Of a stretch of 64,000 nt of DNA, positions 43,913 to 52,275 are shown piece after piece. The position numbers were made by a program, and so were the translations under genes. Location of the stretch: assembly GCF_000165835.1 (NCBI RefSeq), contig NC_014640.1, positions 124,001-188,000 of the forward strand, in the 5' to 3' direction. Origin of the DNA: Achromobacter xylosoxidans A8. Lineage in GTDB: Bacteria > Pseudomonadota > Gammaproteobacteria > Burkholderiales > Burkholderiaceae_B. Each line of letters begins with the position of its first letter. Within the stretch, counting starts at the first letter, position 1. The notes beneath the pieces were generated by a model. It saw only the letters and a list, made by a program, of their open reading frames with translations. It had not been told where the DNA came from and searched no databases.

Positions 43913-45392
43913 GGCCGGACTCCAGCCACGAGAGCGGGGCAATGGGCGCTTGCAGCACCGCGTCGGCAGGCAGGCCGAGGGCAAGCAGGCGTTCGCGCCA
44001 TAGCGGCGCGCGGGTGGCGGGGGCAACGGTGTCCGCATGCGGCGTGATCAGCCAGATGCGCGTCTGTTCCGCATGCGCGGCCAGTTCGGCGATCAGCGAC
44101 AGCGTGCCGCGGTCGGGAGTCTGGCGCGCGTCGCAGGCGATCAGCAGACGCTTGGCGGCCTTGCCGGCCAATGCGTCCAGCACGCGGTTGCGTTCTTCGC
44201 GGTTGTCCAGATTGCCGGCCTGCTGGATGCCCGCGGGCATGTCCGCGGGCGGCCAGGCCAGGTCCGCCGGCAGTTCCAGTCCCAGCAGCACGGGCTGGCC
44301 GCCCAGGCCCGCGAGTGGCGGCGCGCCGACCCGGGGTTCGTGCAAGGGATCGACCGGGCGGTCTATGCCGGTGGACAGGGCGGGCGGTTCCAGGCGGTCG
44401 CGCAGAGCGGAGAAGCCGGGCAGCGCGGGATCGATGCGCAGGCCGCGCAAGGCGCGCAGCGAACCCGCCACGCACAGCGCGCCGGCCAGCAGACGGGGCA
44501 GGATGCCGTAGACCACCAGCACGCCGATCAGCCAGAGCGACCACTGCACCTGCGCTTCGGCGGGCAGGGCCTGGGCGCCGTCGCTGGCGCGGATCATGGC
44601 AGCGTCTGGCATCGGAAAGCCCAGTTGGGCCGGCAGCCAGCCCAGAGCCTGCGTCAGGCGCACGAAGGTGTCGGGCGCCAGCAAGGTGGTGGCCCAGATG
44701 AAGCGGTAGCTGGCGGTGGACAGCACGGCCAGCAGCACCGCCAACGCCGCGCACAAGGCAGTCAGCCACAGCAGATGGCTGATGCTGCCGAACAGCCAGC
44801 GCAAGGCGCCGGCGCGGGCCAGCAGGTTGAGGAAGGCCTGCGGCACCAGCGCGCTGTCGGGGCCGCGCGCCAGCTTGCGGGTGGCCCACAGCCAGACCCG
44901 TCCCAGTCCCGTGACGGAGGACGCCCGCAGCAGGAAACTGGCCAGCCAGAGCAGGAAGGTGAGCGCATGCAGGCCCAGCAAGGCGCCCAGTGCCCACAGC
45001 ACGTTGACTGCGCGGGAGCCGTCGCCCAACGCGCCCAGCGCCGCGCCCGCGCCGGAAAGCGCGGCCAGCAGGAATAGCAAGGCCAGGATGGCGAGCGCGC
45101 TGCGGCGCCATGTTTCGACCAGGGAGACGAGGTTCTCGCGTTGTGCCAGCAACTCGGCGCGGGCCAGGATGCGTGACGGCAGATCGCCGTCCTGCTGGCG
45201 CACGCGGCGCACCGTGTCTGCGTCTTCCAGCGGCCCCCAATGCGCTTCACGCAGGCGGATCAATTCTGCCAGCCAGTGCGCGCGCACGGGGCCGGCGCCG
45301 AGGGGGGCAGCCGTGGGGGAGGAATCGCGAGAGGTCGTAGACGGCATCGCGTCGGGCGGCGGTACGGTCAGGCCCTGGGGGCGGTGGGCCAT
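43905..45392 (-). CDS. DUF2868 domain-containing membrane protein
   Basis: About 495 residues from the chosen ATG; 45347 is a shorter alternative (480 aa), and neither has a good ribosome site. The conserved N-terminal HWLAELIRLREAHWGPLEDADTVRRVR motif is followed by four or so transmembrane helices (about 130-325) and a soluble C-terminal domain with Rossmann-like strands (LLIACDARQTPDRGT). It is translationally coupled to the DUF3482 GTPase, so the two probably act as one membrane-associated unit. Function not known. Confidence 0.85.
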   Translation of the reverse strand: MAHRPQGLTVPPPDAMPSTTSRDSSPTAAPLGAGPVRAHWLAELIRLREAHWGPLEDADTVRRVRQQDGDLPSRILARAELLAQRENLVSLVETWRRSALAILALLFLLAALSGAGAALGALGDGSRAVNVLWALGALLGLHALTFLLWLASFLLRASSVTGLGRVWLWATRKLARGPDSALVPQAFLNLLARAGALRWLFGSISHLLWLTALCAALAVLLAVLSTASYRFIWATTLLAPDTFVRLTQALGWLPAQLGFPMPDAAMIRASDGAQALPAEAQVQWSLWLIGVLVVYGILPRLLAGALCVAGSLRALRGLRIDPALPGFSALRDRLEPPALSTGIDRPVDPLHEPRVGAPPLAGLGGQPVLLGLELPADLAWPPADMPAGIQQAGNLDNREERNRVLDALAGKAAKRLLIACDARQTPDRGTLSLIAELAAHAEQTRIWLITPHADTVAPATRAPLWRERLLALGLPADAVLQAPIAPLSWLESGHG

Positions 45393-45432
45393 TGTAGACC
45401 GGGCGGGCCGCGAAACGGGGCCGCAGCGCTGC

Positions 45433-46323
45433 TCAGTGCCTGGTGCGCGCGCTGCGGTATTGTCCCGGCGTGACGCCGACGGCGTCGCGGAAGACCCGCG
45501 CCAGATGGCTGGCGTTGCCGAAGCCGCTGGCTTGGGCAATGCCGGCCAGATCGCCCTTGCCGGCCGCCAGCAGCTTGCGTGCGTGCGCCAGCCGCCGTGT
45601 CCGTACCCAGGCGTGCGGTGGTTCGCCGAAAGAGGTGTGGAACATGCGGGCGAAGTGGTAGGTGGAGAGCGCCGCCACGCCCGCCAGCTCGTCCAGCGTC
45701 AACGGTTCGGCCAGATGCGCGTCGACGTAGTCCATGATGCGCCGGCGCACCACGGGCGCCAGGCCGCCGCGCAGCGTTGCCGCAGGCTTGCGCGCCACGC
45801 CTTGGTTCAGCAGATGGTGCAGCACGGTCTCGGCCGCGCTGCTGGCCGCCAGCCGGTCGGCGGGCTGGTTCCAGTCGGTCTCCAGCAGTTGCCGGCATAC
45901 GTCGATCAGCGAGTCGTCGTGGATGTACGTGCGGTCGCGCAGTTCCAGCGTGCGAGGCTCGCAGTCCAGCCGCATGACGGCTTCGCGGGCCAGGCGTTCC
46001 GGCGCGATGTAGAGATGCAGGAAGTGCACGGAGTCGTTCATGCTCCAGCGCGAGTAGTGCTCCGAGGGCAGCACGCAGAATTTGCCGGCGCCGCCGTGCA
46101 GCCGGTCCTGGCCCAGGCGGAACGACTTGTCGCCGCCGTGCAGATAGAGCGACAGGGTGTGATGGCCGGGGTTGTCGTAGCCCATGGTCTCGTGCGCGCT
46201 GCGCGACCATTGCGAGATGGCGATGCCCTCGCCCAGCGCAGCGGCCCGCCCCAGCGTCGCGGTGGAGCTCGCCAGGGTGCGGAAGACGGAGAAATCGGCT
46301 GGAGCCGAAGCGACGGTAGGCAT
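45433..46323 (-). CDS. AraC family transcriptional regulator
   Basis: 296 residues. The C-terminal 100 residues hold the double helix-turn-helix (EPLTLDELAGVAALSTYHFARMFHTSFGEPPHAWV, then LAGIAQASGFGNASHLARVFRDAVGVTPGQYR). The N-terminal domain is cupin-like and binds an unknown effector. It is divergent from a DMT transporter with a 149-bp gap, so regulation of that exporter is likely. Confidence 0.9.
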   Translation of the reverse strand: MPTVASAPADFSVFRTLASSTATLGRAAALGEGIAISQWSRSAHETMGYDNPGHHTLSLYLHGGDKSFRLGQDRLHGGAGKFCVLPSEHYSRWSMNDSVHFLHLYIAPERLAREAVMRLDCEPRTLELRDRTYIHDDSLIDVCRQLLETDWNQPADRLAASSAAETVLHHLLNQGVARKPAATLRGGLAPVVRRRIMDYVDAHLAEPLTLDELAGVAALSTYHFARMFHTSFGEPPHAWVRTRRLAHARKLLAAGKGDLAGIAQASGFGNASHLARVFRDAVGVTPGQYRSARTRH

Positions 46324-46472
46324 ATGAGTGGAATGCTACTGCGATCCCGCGCGCGCCGCGTGCGCGCGAAGAAGAAAACCGCAAGAACCGGCAATCCTCG
46401 CTGGCCGGGCGGGCGCAAACTGGATTCCTGGGCGGTTTTCCGGACCGCCGTTCCCTGTTTCGGCACCGCATC

Positions 46473-47366
46473 GTGAATCTTTTCCTGTATTTCCTCACTG
46501 TCGTCATCTGGGGCACTACCTGGATCGCCATCAAGCTGCAGCTGGGCGTGGTGGCCATACCCGTCTCGATCTTCTATCGGTTTGCGCTGGCGGGCCTGAT
46601 CCTGTTCGCGGCCCTGGCTCTGACCCGCAAGCTGCAAAAAATGGACCGGCGCGGCCACTGGCTGTGCGTGGGCCAGGGCCTGTGCCTGTTCTGCCTGAAC
46701 TTCCTGTGCTTCTATACGGCAACCCAATGGATCCCCAGCGGCCTGGTGTCGGTGGTGTTTTCGGCGGCCACGCTGTGGAACGCGCTGAATGCCCGCCTGT
46801 GGTTTGGCACCCGCGTCGCGCCGCGCGTGATGGCGGCCGGCGCCTTGGGTTTCTCGGGTCTGGTGCTGCTGTTCTGGCCGGAACTGGCCGGGCAGCAGGC
46901 CAGCCACGAAACCTTGCTGGGCCTGGGCTTCGCCTTGTTGGGCACGTTCTGTTTTTCCACCGGCAACATGCTGTCGTCGTTGCAGCAGCGCGCCGGCATC
47001 CGGCCCTTGACCGGCAATGCCTACAGCATGCTCTATGGCGCGGCCATCCTGCTGGCGGGTTGCGTGGCGGCGGGCCTGCCGTTCGAGTTCGATAGTTCCG
47101 CCTCGTACGTGGGCGCTCTGCTCTACCTGGCCATTCTCGGATCCGTGGTCGGGTTCACGGCCTATCTGACGCTGGTGGGGCGCATGGGGCCGGCTCGCGC
47201 CGCCTACTGCACGGTGCTGTTCCCGGTCGTGGCCCTGAGCGTGTCCACGTTTGCCGAAGGCTATCAGTGGACAGCGCCGGCCCTGCTGGGCCTGGCGCTG
47301 GTGATGTTGGGCAACTTGCTGGTCTTCACGAAGTGGACGCCCTTCGCGCGGCGCGCGGCGGCTTGA
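46473..47366 (+). CDS. EamA/DMT family transporter
   Basis: 297 residues, ten hydrophobic helices in two EamA repeats. It begins NLFLYFLTVVIWGTTWIAIKLQLG. The start is GTG at 46473 with no clear ribosome site; the next in-frame Met is too far inside. Divergent from the AraC gene. Substrate unknown. Confidence 0.87.
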   Translation: MNLFLYFLTVVIWGTTWIAIKLQLGVVAIPVSIFYRFALAGLILFAALALTRKLQKMDRRGHWLCVGQGLCLFCLNFLCFYTATQWIPSGLVSVVFSAATLWNALNARLWFGTRVAPRVMAAGALGFSGLVLLFWPELAGQQASHETLLGLGFALLGTFCFSTGNMLSSLQQRAGIRPLTGNAYSMLYGAAILLAGCVAAGLPFEFDSSASYVGALLYLAILGSVVGFTAYLTLVGRMGPARAAYCTVLFPVVALSVSTFAEGYQWTAPALLGLALVMLGNLLVFTKWTPFARRAAA

Positions 47367-47411
47367 GCGCCGCCTGGAGCCCTGTGCAAGGCTGCTTGGG
47401 GTGAACAGGCC

Positions 47412-48608
47412 CTAGCGGGCCAGGGCGCGCAGCCCTTCCAGCAGGCGGTCGATTTCTTCGTCGTTGGTCAGATAGCTGACCGATGCCCGCGCAATCTGCG
47501 TCAGGCCGCGAGCCTCCATGTCCAGCGGGGTATAGGGCACGCCGTTGCTGCCGATGGTGATGCCCTGCGCCGCCATGGCGCGCTGCACCGATACCGCGTC
47601 CTGGCCGGCCAGGTTGAAGGACACCAGGCCAGAGCGTTCGTGGCCCTGGTCCAGCACGGTGATGCCGGGGATGGCTGCCAGTTCCGTCCGCAGGGCCCGG
47701 GCTGTGGCGTCAATGCGCGCGCGGATGGCCGGCAGACCGATGTCCAGCGCCTCCTGCAAGGCATTGGCCAGACCGCAGCGCAGCGCCAGTGAAGCCTCCG
47801 CCGATTCCAGGCGAGCGGCGTCCTGGCGCAGCACGGGCTCGCCGTCCGCGCCCAGGGGAGCGGAATGGGTGTCGACGAAGGCCGGCGTGAGCCGGTCCAG
47901 GAAGCCGCGCCGCACGTACAGCAGGCCGGTGCCGCGCGGGCCGCGCAGCGCCTTGCGCCCTGCCCCGCTCAGCACGTCGCAGCCGATCTGCGCCACGTCC
48001 ACGGGCAACTGGCCGACCGCCTGCGCCGCATCCACGAAGTACGGGATGCGATGGCGGCGCGCCACGTTGCCGATGGCGGCGGCGGGATTGATCAGGCCGC
48101 CGTTGGCCGGCAGCCAGGTCAGCGCGATCAGGCGCACTCGTTCGTCCAGCATGGCCTCCAGCGCTTGCGCGTCGGTGCAGCCGCTATCGTCCGAAGGGAT
48201 GACTTCCAGCGTGGCGCCGGCGCGCTGCGCCCTGAGCCGCATGGCGGCCAGGTTGCCGCCCCATTCGTGGCGGCCCACCAGAATGCGATCGCCGGGGCGC
48301 CACGGTTCCAGCGCCGCAAAAGCCGCGCCCCAGCCGGGCGAGTTGCCGCCCGTCAGCGCGATTTCGCTTGGGTCCGCGTTAAGCAGCCGGGCCGCCAGCG
48401 TGCGAGCGTTCTCAATCAGCTCGCGGGACCTCACGCCGGCTTCCATCGGCCCTTGAGTGGCTTCGCGTTGCAGGTGCGCGTGGATGGCCTGCAGCGTCGC
48501 CGCCGAGGGCAGCGACGCGCCGGCGTGATTGAAATGGACCGTGGTGTGGGCGCCGGGAGTCTGGGCGCGCAACGCTTCCACGACGCTGGGGGTCAAGGGG
48601 GCGGACAT
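47412..48608 (-). CDS. Class V aminotransferase family PLP enzyme
   Basis: 398 residues. It is a class V aminotransferase/cysteine-desulfurase-fold protein: FNHAGASLPS at the N-terminus, GGNSPGWGAAF for cofactor binding, D-A-A-Q-A-V (about residue 205), and probable Schiff-base lysine in SGAGRKALRGPRGTG. GGAG 5 bases before the ATG at 48608 sets the start; the open frame continues far upstream through ridA. The preceding RidA-family gene (18 bp gap) suggests that the enzyme makes reactive enamine or imine intermediates. Exact reaction unknown. Confidence 0.85.
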   Translation of the reverse strand: MSAPLTPSVVEALRAQTPGAHTTVHFNHAGASLPSAATLQAIHAHLQREATQGPMEAGVRSRELIENARTLAARLLNADPSEIALTGGNSPGWGAAFAALEPWRPGDRILVGRHEWGGNLAAMRLRAQRAGATLEVIPSDDSGCTDAQALEAMLDERVRLIALTWLPANGGLINPAAAIGNVARRHRIPYFVDAAQAVGQLPVDVAQIGCDVLSGAGRKALRGPRGTGLLYVRRGFLDRLTPAFVDTHSAPLGADGEPVLRQDAARLESAEASLALRCGLANALQEALDIGLPAIRARIDATARALRTELAAIPGITVLDQGHERSGLVSFNLAGQDAVSVQRAMAAQGITIGSNGVPYTPLDMEARGLTQIARASVSYLTNDEEIDRLLEGLRALAR

Positions 48609-48625
48609 GGCGGCTCCGGCAGGGA

Positions 48626-49099
48626 TCAGGCTTGCGTGAGCGCGATGACCGCTTCGACTTCGACTGCCACGCCCTGCGGCAGGGACGCCACGCCGACGGC
48701 GCTGCGCGCGTGACGGCCGGCATCGCCGAAGACCTCGACCATCAGGTCCGAGGCGCCGTTGGCGATGGCGCTTTGGCGGTTGAAGTCGGGCGTGCTGGCC
48801 ACGAACACGCCCAGGCGCACGACGCGGGCCACGCGGTCCAGCTTGTCGCCGGTGGCGGCCGCGATCTGCGACAGCAGGCCCAACGCGGACAAGCGCGCCG
48901 CCTCTACGCCGTCGGCATCCGAAATCTGGTCGCCCAGGCGTCCCAGATAGGCTGCCTTGCCGTCCTTGCGGGAAATCTGGCCGGAGATATACAGCAGGTT
49001 GCCTTCCTGCACGAAAGGCACGTAGTTGGCGGCGGGCGCGGAAGCGGCTTCGAGGGTCAGGCCAAGTTCGGCTACGCGGCCGGAGATAGAACGGGTCAT
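48626..49099 (-). CDS. RidA/YjgF-YER057c family protein
   Basis: 157 residues, RidA subfamily with the Atu1953/YoaB-type layout: N-terminal extension, YISGQISRKDGK, and the late PDFNRQSAIANGASDLMVEVFGDAGRHARSAVG stretch with the key arginine (HARSAVG). Such proteins hydrolyse reactive enamines/imines released by PLP enzymes. The class V aminotransferase gene follows at once. GGAG precedes the ATG. Confidence 0.9.
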   Translation of the reverse strand: MTRSISGRVAELGLTLEAASAPAANYVPFVQEGNLLYISGQISRKDGKAAYLGRLGDQISDADGVEAARLSALGLLSQIAAATGDKLDRVARVVRLGVFVASTPDFNRQSAIANGASDLMVEVFGDAGRHARSAVGVASLPQGVAVEVEAVIALTQA

Positions 49100-49195
49100 G
49101 AGGGACTCCTGAATGGGAAAAGAAGGGCAAGCCTCATGCTATCGGCCGCTGCCGACCCTGACCAATCAATTTTTGCGCAGTACACATGAGCAAAA

Positions 49196-50110
49196 CTAAT
49201 GCGTATCGCCCTGCGCCTGCGCTTCCTGCAACAGCCAATCAAGGAAGCGTTGCGCGGCCTCGCCCAGCGCGCCGCGCGGCGTCACGAACCACCAGCCGAT
49301 GCGCGGCGCCTCCAGCGTAGTACCCGGCAGAGCATGCACCAGCGCCCCGCTGGCGAGCTGGGCGCTGATCAGGCGGTGGCGGCCCATCGCCATGCCTTGG
49401 CCGGCCAGCGCAGCCTCCACGACGATGTTGTAGTCATGCAGGCGCACGGGTTGCACGCCGCCCAGGTCCACGCCATGATGCCGCGCCCACGCGTCCCATT
49501 CGAAGGGATGGCGCGCATGCGAGGCCAGCAGCGGAAAGCGCAGCAGGTCTTGTGGCGTGCGCGGGCGCTTCCTGCCCGCGATCAGCGCGGGCGCGCAGAC
49601 GACCGACAGCCGCTCCGCCATGATCAGCCGGGAGCGCACGCCAGGCCACACGCCGCGGCCGTAGCGGATGGCGACGTCGACCTCTCCGCCCGCCACGTCA
49701 GCCAAACCGATGTCGGGCTGCAATTGCAGATCGACGTCCGGATGGGCCGCGCCAAACACCGCCAGGCGCGGCGCCAGCCAGCGCGTGGCGAAAGACGCCA
49801 GCAATCCGACGCGCAGCGTCTGGCGCGGCGTTGCGGGCGCGCGGAGTTCGTCGGTGCCCTGGCGCAGCAGTTCGAAAGCCGCGTGCACGCGTTCGTAGTA
49901 GGCCTGTCCTGCCGCAGTCAACGCCACGGCGCGCGTACGCCGTTCGAACAACGCCACCCCCAACTCGGCTTCCAGGCGCTGGATATGGTGGCTGACGGCG
50001 CTTTGCGTCACGAAGAGTTCCTGCGCGGCCAGCGAAAAGCTCATGCGCCGCGCGGCGGCTTCGAAAGCGCGCAGGGAAACCAGGGCGGGCAGGGATCGCG
50101 CGGAACGCAT
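49196..50110 (-). CDS. LysR family transcriptional regulator (GcvA-like)
   Basis: 304 residues. The N-terminal helix-turn-helix reads SLRAFEAAARRMSFSLAAQELFVTQSAVSHHIQRLE, the GcvA-type start, and a LysR substrate-binding domain follows. It lies upstream of the ridA/aminotransferase pair on the same strand with a 96-bp gap, and probably controls that pair. Confidence 0.9.
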   Translation of the reverse strand: MRSARSLPALVSLRAFEAAARRMSFSLAAQELFVTQSAVSHHIQRLEAELGVALFERRTRAVALTAAGQAYYERVHAAFELLRQGTDELRAPATPRQTLRVGLLASFATRWLAPRLAVFGAAHPDVDLQLQPDIGLADVAGGEVDVAIRYGRGVWPGVRSRLIMAERLSVVCAPALIAGRKRPRTPQDLLRFPLLASHARHPFEWDAWARHHGVDLGGVQPVRLHDYNIVVEAALAGQGMAMGRHRLISAQLASGALVHALPGTTLEAPRIGWWFVTPRGALGEAAQRFLDWLLQEAQAQGDTH

Positions 50111-50196
50111 GGAGACGTGGAAAACCGTGATGATGGAATGCGCATCATCGTACGCCGCGCGCCGCCCGGCAAATGGGCTGGATAGCCGCTTTCAAA

Positions 50197-50226
50197 TGCA
50201 AAAGGCCCGCAAACAAGTTGCGGGCC
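50197..50226 (-). terminator. Terminator of tRNA-Asn
   Basis: 9-bp stem GGCCCGCAA / TTGCGGGCC followed on the minus strand by TTTTGCATTTG. Confidence 0.8.
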
Positions 50227-50244
50227 CTTCAGTACTGCATTCTT

Positions 50245-50320
50245 TGGCTCCCCGAGCTGGGCTCGAACCAGCGACCTGCGGATTAACAGTCCGTCGCTCT
50301 ACCGACTGAGCTATCGGGGA
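50245..50320 (-). tRNA. tRNA-Asn (anticodon GTT)
   Basis: A 76-nt cloverleaf with encoded CCA. Acceptor stem TCCCCGA/TCGGGGA, D-loop AGCTCAGTCGGTAGAGC, anticodon loop CTGTTAA (GTT), and T-loop GGTTCGAGCC are all present. Confidence 0.97.
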
Positions 50321-50337
50321 ACAGGTAGAGGGGGCGA

Positions 50338-50366
50338 ATTATGCACAAAAAAACGGAAGAATGCAA
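50338..50366 (-). promoter_or_regulatory. Promoter of tRNA-Asn
   Basis: TTGCAT (50366-50361), a 17-bp spacer with seven T, and CATAAT (50343-50338). The start point would be about 11 bases before the mature tRNA. The region after the -10 is C-rich, as in stringently controlled promoters. Confidence 0.65.
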
Positions 50367-50486
50367 AACGGGGTGGGCGCGGGAGGTCGACGCGGCGAAT
50401 ATTTGCCTGTCTTACCAACGCGCGGGCGCATGCAGCGGGCATTTGCCGTACCAAAACGCAGTCCGGGTGGGGCAGTACCAACGGGG

Positions 50487-50693
50487 TCAGGCGGGAACCA
50501 TTCCCTTCAGCGCCGACGGCGGGCCAGCGTCTTCAATGGCTCCTTGCCGGATACCCGTGCTGCCACTTGTAATGGCGCGCAACCCGTAGTCCGTGAGTAT
50601 CAGTTCCCGAACCTGGATTACCGCGCCCGGCCTGGAAATGAGTCGGGATCCCTTGAAGAAGGCTTCAGGTTTCTTGCTGGCGGCAGTGGTCAT
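50487..50693 (-). CDS. Small hypothetical protein coupled to a GAF-domain protein
   Basis: 68 residues, not recognised. Its ATG begins one base after the TGA of the upstream GAF gene, and AAAAGG lies exactly 7 bases before it, so translation is well supported. The N-terminal half (FFKGSRLISRPGAVIQVRELILTDYGL) looks like a small beta-rich fold; the tail is Gly/Pro/Ala-rich. No signal peptide or membrane segment. No terminator is seen between it and tRNA-Asn. Confidence 0.6.
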   Translation of the reverse strand: MTTAASKKPEAFFKGSRLISRPGAVIQVRELILTDYGLRAITSGSTGIRQGAIEDAGPPSALKGMVPA

Positions 50694-50694
50694 A

Positions 50695-51453
50695 TCAATA
50701 CCTTTTGGTGACGAAGTCGCTGATGGCTTTGGCGCCGGCGCCTACGATCTCCGCGACATCGTTGCGTTCGAAAAGCGCACGGTCGCTCGAGTCCATATAA
50801 ATCACGCCTACGGGATGCTGGCCTGAACGGTCCAGGACAGGCACCGCCATTGCCGAATAGCGCCCCGGCCCAAGCCGGCGGGCTTGGGTCGCCGTATAAC
50901 CCCATTCAAGCACCAGCTCCGCACGGAGTTGATCTTCCGTTCGGTGCTGGCTGGACATGACCAGCGGTGTTTTGCTGCGGACGGCCCTGCCCGCGATGCC
51001 GGTGTGCACGGGAAAGGTCCGCCCTGCGCCCTCGCCGCCTGCGCCCGCGTAGTTGATGATCTGCTCGATTTCCCGCGGTTCATGAACGGGAGGAACGACA
51101 CGGTGGAAGGTGGTGCGCAGGTCGGCTCCGCACTTGCGCTTGTTGCACCATTCGGCAAGCATGGTGTGCATTGTGGAAACCGCTGCACCCAGACCTTCGT
51201 GGACGACGTCCGGCCCGTCCATGTCGTCTTCGGCGCGTGCCACAGCCACGCGAACCAGCGCAGCCAGAATCAGCCAGACGCCAGTAGCCGCCGTCAGGCC
51301 GAACATCCATGATTCCAAGAGCGGTTCGCGCCAGCTCTTCACTGCGGCGGTTCCGGCAACGAGGATGGGCGGGCCGTTGAACAGGACTTCCCTGGGCCAC
51401 CGCTTTTGCCAGAGGCGCTTTTGCCGCACGCCGGGGAGATGATTGATATGCAT
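50695..51453 (-). CDS. Membrane-anchored GAF domain protein
   Basis: 252 residues. A basic N-terminal region is followed by a possible weak hydrophobic stretch (about 27-40) and one clear transmembrane helix (about 48-70, MFGLTAATGVWLILAALVRVAVA). A helical linker with WCNKRKC follows, then a GAF-type sensor domain (about 110-248; HTGIAGRAVRSKTPLV, AVPVLDRSGQHPVGVIYMDS). There is no attached kinase, cyclase or helix-turn-helix. It lies between two tRNA genes and is coupled to a 68-aa protein. AGAAGG stands 9 bases before the ATG. Confidence 0.78.
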   Translation of the reverse strand: MHINHLPGVRQKRLWQKRWPREVLFNGPPILVAGTAAVKSWREPLLESWMFGLTAATGVWLILAALVRVAVARAEDDMDGPDVVHEGLGAAVSTMHTMLAEWCNKRKCGADLRTTFHRVVPPVHEPREIEQIINYAGAGGEGAGRTFPVHTGIAGRAVRSKTPLVMSSQHRTEDQLRAELVLEWGYTATQARRLGPGRYSAMAVPVLDRSGQHPVGVIYMDSSDRALFERNDVAEIVGAGAKAISDFVTKRY

Positions 51454-51601
51454 GGAACCGTGCCTTCTGGGCGGAACTTGGCGCGATTGTAGTCAGCGAT
51501 TTCGCGTAAAGGCCTGGTTGCAGAGTCCGGCGGCGCGTTAATAGGACCAAGTGCCATGAGCGGGTTCAGAGCCGGGCGTTCAGGGCCGGATTCGGGCAAT
51601 A

Positions 51602-51636
51602 AAAAACCCGCGCCGTCATAGCCGGTGCGGGTTTTT
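51602..51636 (-). terminator. Terminator of tRNA-Thr
   Basis: Stem AAAAACCCGC / GCGGGTTTTT with an inner imperfect stem; on the minus strand TTTTTTATTG follows. It isolates the tRNA from the GAF gene downstream. Confidence 0.8.
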
Positions 51637-51670
51637 CAGATCGTCTCTGGACGGATCTGCATCTGGAATC

Positions 51671-51746
51671 TGGTGCCGGTGAAAGGAATCGAACCCTCGA
51701 CCTTCTCATTACAAGTGAGCTGCTCTACCAACTGAGCTACACCGGC
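51671..51746 (-). tRNA. tRNA-Thr (anticodon TGT)
   Basis: 76 nt with encoded CCA. Acceptor stem GCCGGTG/CACCGGC, D-loop AGCTCAGTTGGTAGAGC, anticodon loop CTTGTAA (TGT), and T-loop GGTTCGATTCC. Confidence 0.97.
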
Positions 51747-51813
51747 GCTGCGTGCCAGGCGCACGCGAAGGGCTGCATTGTAATGAAAAAAATGCAGACC
51801 TTGCGTGGAGGCC

Positions 51814-52263
51814 TTATTTGACGATGGTCAGGCGCGGACGCTTGGGTTCGTCGTCGTCTCCGCCGTCGTCGCCGGGGGCGGCGTCGGCGTCGGAGCCTTC
51901 GGGCGCGGCGGGGACCGTCGCACCCTGGGCGCCTGCTTCCGGCGGTTCGTAGGGCTGCACTTCGAAGCCCATGCCGGCGCCGGTTTCGCGCGCGTAGATG
52001 GCGCTGACGGCGCCCACGGGAACGTAGACGTTTTCGGTCACGCCGCTGAAGCGGGCCTGGAATTCGATGAATTCGTTGCCCAGCGTCAGGCGGTTGGTGG
52101 CCAGCGTGCCTACGTTCAGCGTGATCTGGCCGTCGCGCACATGGGCGACGGGCACCATGGTGTGCTCGTCGACCTGCACGGTGATGTAGGGCGTGTAGCC
52201 GTTATCGGTGCACCATTCGTGCAGCGCGCGGATCAGGTACGGTTTGGTCGAAGTTTCACCCAT
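51814..52263 (-). CDS. sspB: ClpXP protease specificity-enhancing factor SspB
   Basis: 149 residues. The SspB substrate-binding domain (about 1-105; KPYLIRALHEWCTDNGYTPYI at the start and SAIYARETGAGMGF at the end) recognises ssrA-tagged proteins. A flexible acidic linker and a short C-terminal ClpX-docking tail (KRPRLTIVK) follow, the standard design. ATG at 52263 is preferred over GTG at 52266. It directly follows sspA. Confidence 0.95.
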   Translation of the reverse strand: MGETSTKPYLIRALHEWCTDNGYTPYITVQVDEHTMVPVAHVRDGQITLNVGTLATNRLTLGNEFIEFQARFSGVTENVYVPVGAVSAIYARETGAGMGFEVQPYEPPEAGAQGATVPAAPEGSDADAAPGDDGGDDDEPKRPRLTIVK

Positions 52264-52275
52264 CACGCAACAGCC

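Noticed and set aside
50341..50711. Two plus-strand frames (82 and 116 codons) after tRNA-Asn
   Set aside because: They overlap the tRNA promoter and the well-supported 68-aa minus-strand gene, and neither has a ribosome site.
50245..51746. Integrated element between the tRNA genes
   Set aside because: No integrase, no direct repeat of a tRNA 3' end and no transposase was found, so I call it only an islet.
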